Assembly: GCA_020250175.1 (NCBI GenBank)
Contig: JADCEN010000003.1
Span: 62,001 to 126,000, forward strand
Source of the DNA: Rhodobacter sp.
GTDB taxonomy: Bacteria > Pseudomonadota > Alphaproteobacteria > Rhodobacterales > Rhodobacteraceae
Reading direction: 5' to 3'
Length of the DNA stretch: 64,000 bases
The notes beneath the pieces were generated by a model. That model was not told where the DNA came from, made no database searches, and saw nothing but the letters and a program-made list of their open reading frames with translations. The translations under genes and the position numbers were made by a program. The number at the start of each line of letters is the position of its first letter. The first letter of the stretch is position 1. Shown one piece after another: positions 17,103-24,608 of this stretch.

Positions 17103-17840
17103 TCAGAACGGAAGGATGATGTCGGTGACCTGCTGGCCGTAACGCGGCTGCTGCACATCGGTGATCTGGCCGCGCCCGCCGTAGGAAATCTGGGCACCTG
17201 CCATCTTGTCGTAGGTGATTTCGTTCTGCCGCGAGATGTCTGCGGCCCGCACATAGCCCGTGACCAACAACTCGCGCAGTTCGTTGTTCACGCGGACCTC
17301 CTGCTTGCCCTCCAGGCGCAGAACGCCGTTGGGCAGTTCTTCCACCACTGTGACCGCGATGCGCAGGGTCAGCTGTTCGTTGCGCTTCACCGACCCGTCG
17401 CCTTCGAAGGATGAATCGGACGAGGTCCGGACGGCATCGGCCATCGACGCCCCCTCGGGCAGGCCCGCGTCGATGCTTTGCGGCAGGCCCACGAACTCGG
17501 GGATGTTCATCTCCTGGTCGCCGGTCCGTGCCCGCGCCGTTGTATTCGAGATCTCGGCGCTGTCGTCGATCTCGATGACCACGGTCAGGATATCGCCGCG
17601 CTGGCCTGCCCGCCGGTCGCCCAGCAGCGATGATCGTGATGCCGTCCACAGCGAAGAGGCATCCGAAGGCTCGCCCGATTCGCCGACATCCGGCAGCGGG
17701 TTTGAATACATCGCGTGATACTGGTAGGTGTTTTCCAGCGGCGAGAAATCCGGCGCGCGGCCGACATCGGCCAGTTTTCCGCAGGCGGCGACCGGCAGCA
17801 GGGCCAGCAGGCATGCAAGACGCATCGGGCGTTTGGTCAT
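17103..17840 (-). CDS. flgH: Flagellar L-ring lipoprotein FlgH
   Basis: A 245-residue outer-membrane lipoprotein forming the L-ring bushing around the rod. The signal peptide ends in a lipobox (LLPVAAC, lipidated Cys about residue 20). Family blocks include SLLGDRRAGQRGDILTVVIEI near the middle and a C-terminal VSGYVRP-like motif (LVTGYVRAADISRQNEITY). The start overlaps the flgA stop codon (ATGA). Its periplasmic partner FlgI is not in the window. Confidence 0.95.
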   Translation of the reverse strand: MTKRPMRLACLLALLPVAACGKLADVGRAPDFSPLENTYQYHAMYSNPLPDVGESGEPSDASSLWTASRSSLLGDRRAGQRGDILTVVIEIDDSAEISNTTARARTGDQEMNIPEFVGLPQSIDAGLPEGASMADAVRTSSDSSFEGDGSVKRNEQLTLRIAVTVVEELPNGVLRLEGKQEVRVNNELRELLVTGYVRAADISRQNEITYDKMAGAQISYGGRGQITDVQQPRYGQQVTDIILPF

Positions 17841-18265
17841 GGTGTCAGTCCCACAAGCACCTGCCCGTCAGGGGCGATCTGCCCGGAGACGGTGGTGCGA
17901 GATTGAAGGTTCATCACACGGATCACATCGCCCACGCCGCCACGGGCAAGTGCGCGTCCCTCGGCCTTGATCGCAAGCCCCCCGGACAGGAAGCTGATCG
18001 GGACGATCTGGTTGCGCTCCACCACGGCGGGCGGTCCAAGGTCACCCGCCCGCACCGGTCGGTCGGCGTAGATCGTCACCCGGGCTTCAAGGCCAAGGGC
18101 GTCTGCCGGGCGGGTCAGAGCACCCGGATACGGGGTATCGGACAGGGTCAGATCATCGGGGCCGATCACGGTTTCGGCGCGGATGGTCCGGGCCGCCACA
18201 AGGCTTTCGGCAAGCGCCGCGCCGGGCAGGACCAGCAGGACAAGGGCAAGAACCGGGCGCAGCAT
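17837..18265 (-). CDS. flgA: Flagellar P-ring assembly chaperone FlgA
   Basis: A 142-residue secreted protein with a signal peptide (1-19, ALAES) and a SAF domain (VAARTIRAETVIGPDDL, DRPVRAGDLGPPAVVERNQIV, GDVIRVMNLQSRTTVSGQI). FlgA helps FlgI polymerise into the P-ring. It is the short form, about the length of the C-terminal half of enterobacterial FlgA, as is common in Rhodobacteraceae. It is coupled to flgG upstream (one-base overlap) and flgH downstream. Confidence 0.93.
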   Translation of the reverse strand: MLRPVLALVLLVLPGAALAESLVAARTIRAETVIGPDDLTLSDTPYPGALTRPADALGLEARVTIYADRPVRAGDLGPPAVVERNQIVPISFLSGGLAIKAEGRALARGGVGDVIRVMNLQSRTTVSGQIAPDGQVLVGLTP

Positions 18266-19050
18266 CAGCGGACCTGGGTCGTGGCGGCAAGCATCTCGTC
18301 CGCCGCCGTGATGACCTTGGCGTTCAGCTCGTATCCGCGCTGCGCCTTGATCAGTTCAGTAACCTCGCGCACCGGATCGACCGAGCTTTCCTCAAGATAG
18401 CCCTGCCGCAGGGTGCCAAGACCGTCCTCGCCCGGCACGGCAATCGCGGCCGGGCCGGACGCCGCCGTTTCAAGGTACAGGTTTGACCCCATCGCCTCGA
18501 GCCCCTTTTCATTGGCAAAGGTGGCAAGGGTGATCTGGCCCAGCTGCTGCGGGGCGACCTGATCGTTGAAATAGGCAAAAACCTCTCCTGCGGCGTTGAT
18601 CGAAAGGCTGCGCGCATCGGTCGGTATGGTGATGCCCGGGGCCACCTCGTAGCCGTCCGAAGTCACGATCAGCCCGTCGGCAGACCGTTTCAGCCCGCCG
18701 TCGCGCGTATAGGCCGAAGTACCGGACGGCAGGGTCACCTCAATGTACCCCTTGCCTTCCACCGCCAGATCAAGCTCGCCCCCCGTTTCCAGAAGCGAGC
18801 CCTGCTGCACAATCACCGAAACCGCCGCAGGGCGCACGCCCAGACCCATCTGGACACCGGTCGGAAGCACGGTGCCATCCTGTGCGTTGACCGTCCCGGG
18901 CCGGGTGACCTGCTGGTAATGCAGGTCGGCGAATTCGGCCCGCCGGGCGTTATAGCCGCTGGTCGACATGTTCGCCAGGTTGTTGGACACCACATCGACG
19001 CGCATCTGCTGCGCGCTCATGCCGCTGGCGGCAATCTGCAAGGCTTTCAT
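18265..19050 (-). CDS. flgG: Flagellar distal rod protein FlgG
   Basis: A 261-residue rod subunit. The N-terminal rod motif is present (MKALQIAASGMSAQQMRVDVVSNNLANM), as is the flagellar hook/basal-body C-terminal motif (QGYLEESSVDPVREVTELIKAQRGYE). Length matches the family's 260-262 residues. FlgG forms the distal rod that crosses the outer membrane rings. It lies 12 bases after flgF in the minus-strand rod operon. Confidence 0.97.
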   Translation of the reverse strand: MKALQIAASGMSAQQMRVDVVSNNLANMSTSGYNARRAEFADLHYQQVTRPGTVNAQDGTVLPTGVQMGLGVRPAAVSVIVQQGSLLETGGELDLAVEGKGYIEVTLPSGTSAYTRDGGLKRSADGLIVTSDGYEVAPGITIPTDARSLSINAAGEVFAYFNDQVAPQQLGQITLATFANEKGLEAMGSNLYLETAASGPAAIAVPGEDGLGTLRQGYLEESSVDPVREVTELIKAQRGYELNAKVITAADEMLAATTQVR

Positions 19051-19062
19051 GACGGTATTCTC

Positions 19063-19776
19063 CTATCGGCCCAGGGTCCGGATCACGTTGCGGACGCGGT
19101 CATCTTCGCGGTCCAGCAGGCCCTGCCCCATTTCATAGGCGCGCTGCACCTCGATCATCCGCGACACTTCGACAATCGGGTTGACGTTCGACTCCTCGAC
19201 AAAACCCTGCATCAGCACGCCCCCCTCAACCGGTTCCAGACCGCCGGGCGACGCAAACAGCGTGCCGCCCTCGTGGATCAGCTGCTTCGGGTCGACAGGC
19301 TGCCACAGCCCGAGCCGCGTCAGAGGTTCGCCATCAGCGGACAGGGTTCCGTCCTGCGCCAGGCTGATCTTCGCCGCGTCCGGCGGGATGAATACCGCGC
19401 CGCCCCCCTCATCCATCACGCGGAAACCGTCGGGCGTGACCAGCTCTCCGTCCGCATTGGGGGCAAAGCTGCCGGCCCGGCTCAGACGCAGCCCGTTCGG
19501 GGTTTCGATCTGAAAGAACCCGTCTCCCTTTATGGCAAAGTCGAATGTGCCGCCGGTTTGCGACAGGCCGGCCTGGGACAGATCGACGTGACGCGCATTG
19601 CCATTGGCCATCGACAGCGATGGCCCCTCTTCCAGACGCTTCACATGTTCGGAAAACACCATTCCCTCGCGCCGGAAGCCAGAGGTTGATGCATTGGCGA
19701 TGTTGTTTGCAACAATCTGCATCTCGCGCATCAGCCCGGCCTGACGTGTCAGGGTCGTATATCCGCTGGCATCCAT
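19063..19776 (-). CDS. flgF: Flagellar proximal rod protein FlgF
   Basis: A 237-residue rod subunit related to FlgG: N-terminal rod motif (LTRQAGLMREMQIVANNIANASTSGFRRE) and C-terminal block (QGFVEESNVNPIVEVSRMIEVQRAYE). FlgF sits in the proximal rod near the MS-ring. It is downstream of fliQ with a 2-base gap and upstream of flgG. Confidence 0.95.
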   Translation of the reverse strand: MDASGYTTLTRQAGLMREMQIVANNIANASTSGFRREGMVFSEHVKRLEEGPSLSMANGNARHVDLSQAGLSQTGGTFDFAIKGDGFFQIETPNGLRLSRAGSFAPNADGELVTPDGFRVMDEGGGAVFIPPDAAKISLAQDGTLSADGEPLTRLGLWQPVDPKQLIHEGGTLFASPGGLEPVEGGVLMQGFVEESNVNPIVEVSRMIEVQRAYEMGQGLLDREDDRVRNVIRTLGR

Positions 19777-19778
19777 GG

Positions 19779-20045
19779 TCAGCCCCCCGCAATCATCGGC
19801 ACAACGGTGTCAACGAAAAAGCTGACCAGTGTCGCCGTCATGAAGCTCATTGAAATCCAGAACACCGCCAGCATCGCCCCGACCTTTGGCACGAAGGTGA
19901 TGGTCATTTCCTGCACCGAGGTCAGCGCCTGCAGCAGGCCGATGGCGATGCCGGCGGCAAGGGCAATGGCCAGCATCGGGGCCGAGATTTTCACCGCCAC
20001 CCAAAGCGCCTGCCGCAGCACATCATAGATCATTGCTTCGGACAT
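19779..20045 (-). CDS. fliQ: Flagellar export gate protein FliQ
   Basis: An 88-residue protein with two membrane helices (about 17-40 and 53-78), the standard FliQ size and layout (ALWVAVKISAPMLAIALAAGI, LQALTSVQEMTITFVPKV). It is a small subunit of the export gate. The ATG at 20045 lies 4 bases after the fliE stop; a longer upstream reading frame overlaps fliE and lacks FliQ character. Lying inside a rod operon apart from fliP and fliR is normal for Rhodobacteraceae. Confidence 0.95.
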   Translation of the reverse strand: MSEAMIYDVLRQALWVAVKISAPMLAIALAAGIAIGLLQALTSVQEMTITFVPKVGAMLAVFWISMSFMTATLVSFFVDTVVPMIAGG

Positions 20046-20049
20046 CGGA

Positions 20050-20340
20050 TCAGACCGGCATCCGCAGGATTTCCTGATAGGCTTCCACAACCTTGTCGCG
20101 CACGGTGACGGCGGTTTCGACAGCCAGAGAACTGGCCGCAAGCGCCTCGACCAGGGCATGGGGACTGGCCTGGCCGGTCATCGCGGCGCGGGCGGTCTGA
20201 TCGCCTTTGGCCAGCGTGTCCGCGAAGTCGCCAATCGCTCGAACAAAGTCGCTTGGACTGCCCGCCTCGCCCGGCAGCGGCGCGGTGGCCGGGCGGGCCT
20301 TTGCATAGGTCTGGGCGGCAAAGGCAGAACTGATATCCAC
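20050..20340 (-). CDS. fliE: MS-ring/rod junction protein FliE
   Basis: A 96-residue protein matching FliE in size and pattern: a poorly conserved N-terminus, then helices with the conserved C-terminal segment (ALAASSLAVETAVTVRDKVVEAYQEILRMPV). FliE joins the rod to the MS-ring and is the first rod-class substrate exported. It sits between flgC and fliQ. Confidence 0.93.
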   Translation of the reverse strand: MDISSAFAAQTYAKARPATAPLPGEAGSPSDFVRAIGDFADTLAKGDQTARAAMTGQASPHALVEALAASSLAVETAVTVRDKVVEAYQEILRMPV

Positions 20341-20352
20341 TCCGGATACTCC

Positions 20353-20730
20353 TTATCGGCGCAGAAGTTCAAACAGGCTTTGCGCCATCTGGCGGGCCTG
20401 GTCGAACATCCGCAGGTTTGCTTCATAGCTGCGCTGGGCTTCGCGCGCGTCGGCGATCTCGATCACAAGATCGACGTTCGATCCCTGGAAATGGCCGGTT
20501 TCGTCGGCCAGGGGGTGGCCGGGGTCGTAAATGTCCCGCAACTCACTGCGGTCCAGCTGCACCGGCCCGGGGGCAACAAGACCCTCGGCCAGTTCACGAA
20601 AGGCGACGGTCTTGCGGTGGTAACCGGGCGTATCGGCATTGGCGATATTCTCGGACACATGGCGCAGGCGCATGGCCTGGGCCTCCATGCCGGATGCCGA
20701 CAGCGAAAGGGTGCGGATCAGATCAGACAT
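20353..20730 (-). CDS. flgC: Flagellar proximal rod protein FlgC
   Basis: A 125-residue rod protein with the N-terminal rod motif (SLSASGMEAQAMRLRHVSENIANADTPGYHRK) and the C-terminal motif for building the rod (GSNVDLVIEIADAREAQRSYEANLRMF). Slightly shorter than the enterobacterial 134 residues. It follows flgB by 11 bases and precedes fliE. Confidence 0.95.
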   Translation of the reverse strand: MSDLIRTLSLSASGMEAQAMRLRHVSENIANADTPGYHRKTVAFRELAEGLVAPGPVQLDRSELRDIYDPGHPLADETGHFQGSNVDLVIEIADAREAQRSYEANLRMFDQARQMAQSLFELLRR

Positions 20731-20741
20731 CGGCGCGCCCC

Positions 20742-21128
20742 CTACCGCCGGCCAAGCGAGGCGCGGATGATTTCGGAGACGCTGCGATAGATCGACAGCG
20801 CCATGTCATGCTGCTGCTTCACATCGACGGCCTTCACCATCTCTGTTTCCAGCGACACGCTGTTGCCGTTGGGCGATGCTGCCCCCGGCATCTGGCGCAC
20901 CACAGCCTCGGCGGCGGCGGCTTCGGCACGGATATGACCGGGGCGGGTGGCCAAAAGCGTATCGGGCCGGTTCCCGGACCGATACGTGTCTTCAAAGGGC
21001 GTCAAATCCCGCGCGCGATAGCCCGGCGTGTCGGCCTGCGCGATATTCTGCGCAATCACCCCCTGCCGGGCTCCGGCATGGGCGGCCAACGCCTGTGCCA
21101 TTCTGGTCACTTCTAGCTTTCCGAACAT
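20742..21128 (-). CDS. flgB: Flagellar proximal rod protein FlgB
   Basis: A 128-residue rod protein: LEVTRMAQALAAHAGARQGVIAQNIAQADTPGYRARDL at the N-terminus and a short C-terminal helix (KAVDVKQQHDMALSIYRSVSEIIRASLGRR). The ATG at 21128 is chosen because the rod motif starts there; the in-frame ATG at 21158 is possible but lies closer to the promoter. It heads the minus-strand operon flgB-flgC-fliE-fliQ-flgF-flgG-flgA-flgH-fliL2, divergent from fliI. Confidence 0.94.
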   Translation of the reverse strand: MFGKLEVTRMAQALAAHAGARQGVIAQNIAQADTPGYRARDLTPFEDTYRSGNRPDTLLATRPGHIRAEAAAAEAVVRQMPGAASPNGNSVSLETEMVKAVDVKQQHDMALSIYRSVSEIIRASLGRR

Positions 21129-21150
21129 CGGGGCTTCTCCCTCGATCTGC

Positions 21151-21165
21151 TTCACCAAGACTTAA
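21151..21165. promoter_or_regulatory. CtrA-like box between flgB and fliI
   Basis: Read on the minus strand this is TTAA, seven bases, TGAA, matching the TTAA-N7-TTAA consensus at seven of eight positions. It lies upstream of flgB and in the divergent gap with fliI. The role is inferred from the known CtrA control of class II flagellar genes. Confidence 0.4.
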
Positions 21166-21211
21166 GGGTGATTCCTTTAGAAACGGTAATCGCCCTCAGG
21201 GATGGCCCACC

Positions 21212-22519
21212 ATGGATGCATTCGGCCCACTTCGCGCGGAAATACGTTCTTTAGCAAAGAGTTATCGTGTAGGACAGGTCGTTGAGATCGGCCGTGGAAC
21301 CCTGTCGGTCAGCGGTCTGTCAGATGTGGCGGCGCTGGGCGACCGGGTGATGATTCTGGCCGGCCCCGGCCCCGTGGGGGGCGAGGTTCTTAATCTGGCG
21401 CGCGATCGGGTCACCGTCCTGTCCGATGGTGCGATTGAAGGGCTGGGCATCGGCGACACGGTTGAACTGCTGGGCCGGACGGATATTGCGCCGGATGATC
21501 ACTGGATCGGCCGTATCATTGATCCGTTCGGGGCACCGCTGGACGGGCGCCCCTTGCTGCGCGGGTCACGGCCGCGCGGGCTGCGGGGCGCGGCCCCGCC
21601 TGCGGCGTCACGCGGCAGACTGGGCGCGCGGCTGTCCACCGGTATTGCAGCCTTCGATACCCTTCTGCCGCTGGTTCAGGGCCAGCGCATTGGTCTGTTC
21701 GCGGGCTCCGGCGTTGGAAAATCATCGCTTCTTGCAAAATTCGCGCGGGGCGTTGCCGCCGATGTGGTGGTGATTGCACTGATCGGCGAGCGTGGCCGGG
21801 AACTGCGGGACTTCACCGAAACCGTCCTGGGGACCCTGGGCATGAAGCGGGCGGTCATCGTGGCGGCAACGTCCGACCAGTCGCCGCTGATCCGCCGCCG
21901 CTGCGCCTGGGCGGCGATGGCGGTGGCCGAGCATTTCCGCGACAAGGGCCAGCATGTGCTGTTCCTGGCGGATTCGGTCACGCGGTTTGCCGAAGCCCAT
22001 CGCGAGGTGGCCCTTGCCGCCGGCGAAGAGGCCAGTCTGCGCGGCTATCCGCCTTCGGTTGCGCATATGATCATGTCGCTTGCCGAACGCGCCGGGCCGG
22101 GTCCGCAGGGCAGCGGCGACATTACCGGCGTGTTTTCCGTTCTGGTGCCCGGCTCTGACATGGAAGAACCCGTGGCCGACATCCTGCGCGGCGCGCTGGA
22201 CGGGCATGTCGTTCTGGACCGCAGGATTGCAGAACGGGGGCGCTATCCGGCGGTCGACCTGCTGCGCTCGGTCTCGCGCAGCCTGCCTGCGGCGGCGTCA
22301 GAACCCGAAAACCTGCTGATCGCCGAGGCGCGCAAGCTGCTGGGGGTCTATGACCGGGCGGAGCTGATGATCCAGGCCGGGCTTTACGTTGCCGGGTCGG
22401 ACCCGCTGATCGACCGGGCCATCAAGGTCTGGCCCGCGCTGGACGGCTTTCTGGCCGAGGATGCCCATGACGGCATCGAAGGCAGCTTTCGCCGCCTGGC
22501 CACCTGCCTTGGCCTTTAG
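21212..22519 (+). CDS. fliI: Flagellum-specific export ATPase FliI
   Basis: A 435-residue ATPase related to the F1 beta subunit. Walker A is in GLFAGSGVGKSSLL, Walker B in HVLFLADSVTRFAEAHREVAL, and the family signature YPPSVAHMIMSLAERAG follows. It forms a hexamer below the export gate, regulated by FliH. The ATG at 21212 fits the family length; the upstream in-frame extension crosses the promoter and is not real. A single-gene plus-strand unit, divergent from flgB and followed by a repeat-rich gap. Confidence 0.96.
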   Translation: MDAFGPLRAEIRSLAKSYRVGQVVEIGRGTLSVSGLSDVAALGDRVMILAGPGPVGGEVLNLARDRVTVLSDGAIEGLGIGDTVELLGRTDIAPDDHWIGRIIDPFGAPLDGRPLLRGSRPRGLRGAAPPAASRGRLGARLSTGIAAFDTLLPLVQGQRIGLFAGSGVGKSSLLAKFARGVAADVVVIALIGERGRELRDFTETVLGTLGMKRAVIVAATSDQSPLIRRRCAWAAMAVAEHFRDKGQHVLFLADSVTRFAEAHREVALAAGEEASLRGYPPSVAHMIMSLAERAGPGPQGSGDITGVFSVLVPGSDMEEPVADILRGALDGHVVLDRRIAERGRYPAVDLLRSVSRSLPAAASEPENLLIAEARKLLGVYDRAELMIQAGLYVAGSDPLIDRAIKVWPALDGFLAEDAHDGIEGSFRRLATCLGL

Positions 22520-22538
22520 CGGGGTGCCGGGAACGCAT

Positions 22539-22761
22539 CCCCGCCGCTTGCCCGACTGGAGACTCATCCTGATCTGCCGCAAAGGCGCTTGCCAGTCCGG
22601 GCGGACAGGGGGAACGCAGCGCGTTTCCCGGTCCGGACGGGGGCCACCGCCGCACGAGGACCGTTCCGGCAAGCGCAGCGCAGGCCAGTGCCCGCCTGTG
22701 GCTTGCCGGACGCTGGCCGGGGGCGATGGCCCCCGGCTGGTCCTGATGCCAGCGCAGCGCT
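22539..22761. repeat. Intergenic palindromic repeat, copy B
   Basis: Part of the 408-base gene-free gap between fliI and the DUF1217 gene. It shares the parts of copy A (3384-3577) in the same order: the ccccgccgctt start, a cgggcgg...GGGAACGC-agc-GCGTTTCCC palindrome (22598-22636), the GGACCGTTCCGGCAAGCGCA stretch, and a CCGGGGGC-gatg-GCCCCCGG hairpin. A further hairpin, GGCAGGGGC-gatg-GCCCCTGCC, follows at 22764-22785. Confidence 0.75.
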
Positions 22762-22812
22762 GTGGCAGGGGCGATGGCCCCTGCCATTGAAGCGGCGAAA
22801 CTGCTTTCGTCA

Positions 22813-22857
22813 GCGCGGGCGGAATCAGGAAACGCACCGCGTTTCCCCCGCCCGCGC
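22813..22857. repeat. Intergenic palindromic repeat core, copy C
   Basis: A third copy of the central palindrome: GCGCGGGC / GGAAACGC-acc-GCGTTTCC / GCCCGCGC. The inner 19 bases are identical to those of copy A. It lies about 70 bases upstream of the end of the convergent DUF1217 gene. Confidence 0.75.
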
Positions 22858-22927
22858 GGGGCGCGCGGAAGGGTTTCCTGCCTTCCAGCCAGCAGTCCGT
22901 CCGGTCGCCGACTTCTCCAGCGCCCTG

Positions 22928-23749
22928 TCAGCGCAGCAGCGATACAAGGCCCGACGCGCCGCGCGCGGATTGCAAAAGCTGCAGGGCCGCCGTTCCGCCC
23001 GATGCCGGCGAGCCACCCTGGTCGGCCAGGGTCAGATAGCGGCGCATCAGCGCATCCAGCTTTGCGGGATCGGAAAACTGCGTCACCGTGTCGGCACCGA
23101 AGAATTGCCGCGCCTTGTCCTTGAACACCCCCAGTTGCTGATCGATGTCAACCGAGGCGAAGCTTTTCGGCAGGTTGAAGGCGGTCTGGATCACCGCACG
23201 CAGCGGGGCGTTGCCCATGATCAGGAACCATTTTGCATCTTCGCCGGTTGTCCTGGCTGCCAGCGCACCGATCTCGCGTTCGGCGTTCAGCGCAAGCCGC
23301 ATCGACTCGTTGCGGGTACCCACGGCGATCTCGAACTGGCGCTGGCTGTACTTTGTCAGGATCCTGTCGGCAAAGTCGCTCAGCTTCGTGCGGGGCACGG
23401 AAAAATCGCCAAAGCCGAAGGCGGCGGAAAACTCCTTGTAGCGCTTGTCGGCCAGCTTGCTGGACAGGGCATCGGCAGACAGGGTGCCGTCCTCCAGAAC
23501 CTTGCGCAGGAAGAACGTGTTGTTGATGTCGGCATCCAGGCCAAATGCCCCCAGTGCCACTTTGAGAAGCCGCCGGTCAGACACTAGCTGCTCGGCACTG
23601 GTGACGGACCCGATCCGGGCGCGGAAATAGGCCTCGTCGCGCCTGAACACCGGGTCCGCCTGCAAGGCCGCCTGCTGGCGGTCCTGGGTGCGCTTGAGAA
23701 AGGTCCAGCCCGCATATCCGCCGGCTGGCACCACCGGGGAAAAGCTCAT
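22928..23749 (-). CDS. DUF1217-type flagellar-locus protein
   Basis: A 273-residue soluble helical protein without signal peptide, of the DUF1217 type commonly found beside flbT and flaF in alphaproteobacteria (FRRDEAYFRARIGSVTSAEQLVSDRRLLKVAL, a repeated helical unit). Its molecular role is not established to my knowledge; the site suggests a flagellar export substrate or late assembly factor. The ATG at 23749 overlaps the flbT stop codon (ATGA), fixing the start; earlier in-frame codons lie inside flbT. Confidence 0.75.
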   Translation of the reverse strand: MSFSPVVPAGGYAGWTFLKRTQDRQQAALQADPVFRRDEAYFRARIGSVTSAEQLVSDRRLLKVALGAFGLDADINNTFFLRKVLEDGTLSADALSSKLADKRYKEFSAAFGFGDFSVPRTKLSDFADRILTKYSQRQFEIAVGTRNESMRLALNAEREIGALAARTTGEDAKWFLIMGNAPLRAVIQTAFNLPKSFASVDIDQQLGVFKDKARQFFGADTVTQFSDPAKLDALMRRYLTLADQGGSPASGGTAALQLLQSARGASGLVSLLR

Positions 23750-24150
23750 CCCCGTGACGCGGCGAACAGCCGCTCCTCGCGCGGCAAAAGGCTGCGCAGC
23801 ACCTTCAACGCCTGATAGTGCTGATCCCCCAGCACGGCGGTGGTCGCAGCGCCCAGCAAGGACCGGCTGTCGGCATCCGTCAGCACCTGGCTCAGCTGTT
23901 CGATGCCGCGCAGCAGCTGTGTGCGCGCCTCGGCGGGAACCGCATCCCCAGACAGGACAAGCTGCACCACATAGCACACCCGGCGCACCGGCGTGTTCAC
24001 CTCTTCGGGGTGAATGGCATCGCGCAGGCGCAGGATATGCGCGTTGGGCGTCATAATCGCCAGCCGCGACCTGCGGTCGCCATTTTCAATGACCGCCCCG
24101 TTGATCAGCACCCGCTCTTTCGGGGCCAGTTTGAGGACAAGGCCGGTCAT
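23746..24150 (-). CDS. flbT: Flagellin synthesis regulator FlbT
   Basis: A 134-residue protein matching FlbT: N-terminal LVLKLAPKERVLINGAVIENGDRRSRLAI and a helical C-terminus (QHYQALKVLRSLLPREE). In Caulobacter FlbT binds the flagellin mRNA leader and lowers its stability until hook completion. It sits between flaF and the DUF1217 gene, with overlapping ends on both sides, and downstream of the flagellin gene it would regulate. Confidence 0.93.
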   Translation of the reverse strand: MTGLVLKLAPKERVLINGAVIENGDRRSRLAIMTPNAHILRLRDAIHPEEVNTPVRRVCYVVQLVLSGDAVPAEARTQLLRGIEQLSQVLTDADSRSLLGAATTAVLGDQHYQALKVLRSLLPREERLFAASRG

Positions 24151-24518
24151 GGCTTGGTGCCCTCACCCCGGAGCCCGCGCATGATGGCGGTGTTGATATC
24201 GACGAGAACCTCGGCAGAGGCATCCCCGGCAAGCACCTTGCGGCTGTGCTGGTCGGTGAATTCGTAAAGGTAGAACAGCCTGGCGCGCAGGGCGGGCGGC
24301 AGGGCATTGCCCGGTTCCGCCACATCGGCGGCCAGCACAGTCCACAGCTGGTGATTGTCATGCAGGGCTGCAGCCAGGGCGGCAAGGTTGCGCCGGTCGA
24401 GCGTTGCCTTCAGGCGGTGTGTCACACGTGCGAAAAGATCGTACTCGATTCCCCGCAGGCTTCTGGCCGGGGTTCCCGGCGTCGCGTAGGCCGTTCGGGC
24501 CATGTTCAGTACAGTCAC
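24147..24518 (-). CDS. flaF: Flagellin synthesis regulator FlaF
   Basis: A 123-residue helical protein of the FlaF family (ARTAYATPGTPARSLRGIEYDLFARVTHRL, NHQLWTVLAADVAEPGNALP). FlaF is needed for flagellin translation or secretion and acts opposite to FlbT in Caulobacter. Its stop overlaps the flbT start. It follows the flagellin gene after a 90-base gap with a strong hairpin. Confidence 0.93.
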   Translation of the reverse strand: MTVLNMARTAYATPGTPARSLRGIEYDLFARVTHRLKATLDRRNLAALAAALHDNHQLWTVLAADVAEPGNALPPALRARLFYLYEFTDQHSRKVLAGDASAEVLVDINTAIMRGLRGEGTKP

Positions 24519-24570
24519 AGGCTATCCTTCCCTGAATCGGTTCATGCAGCCGCCGAAGGCGGCCCGGAAT

Positions 24571-24592
24571 GAGGCGCCCCGAAGGGCGCCTC
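24571..24592 (-). terminator. Hairpin terminator after the flagellin gene
   Basis: A perfect 9-bp stem with a 4-base loop (transcript GAGGCGCCC-UUCG-GGGCGCCUC on the minus strand), 17 bases after the flagellin stop codon. The UUCG loop is unusually stable. It probably ends most flagellin transcripts and protects their 3' ends, with limited read-through into flaF-flbT. Confidence 0.8.
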
Positions 24593-24608
24593 TGCCACCG
24601 GTCTGATG

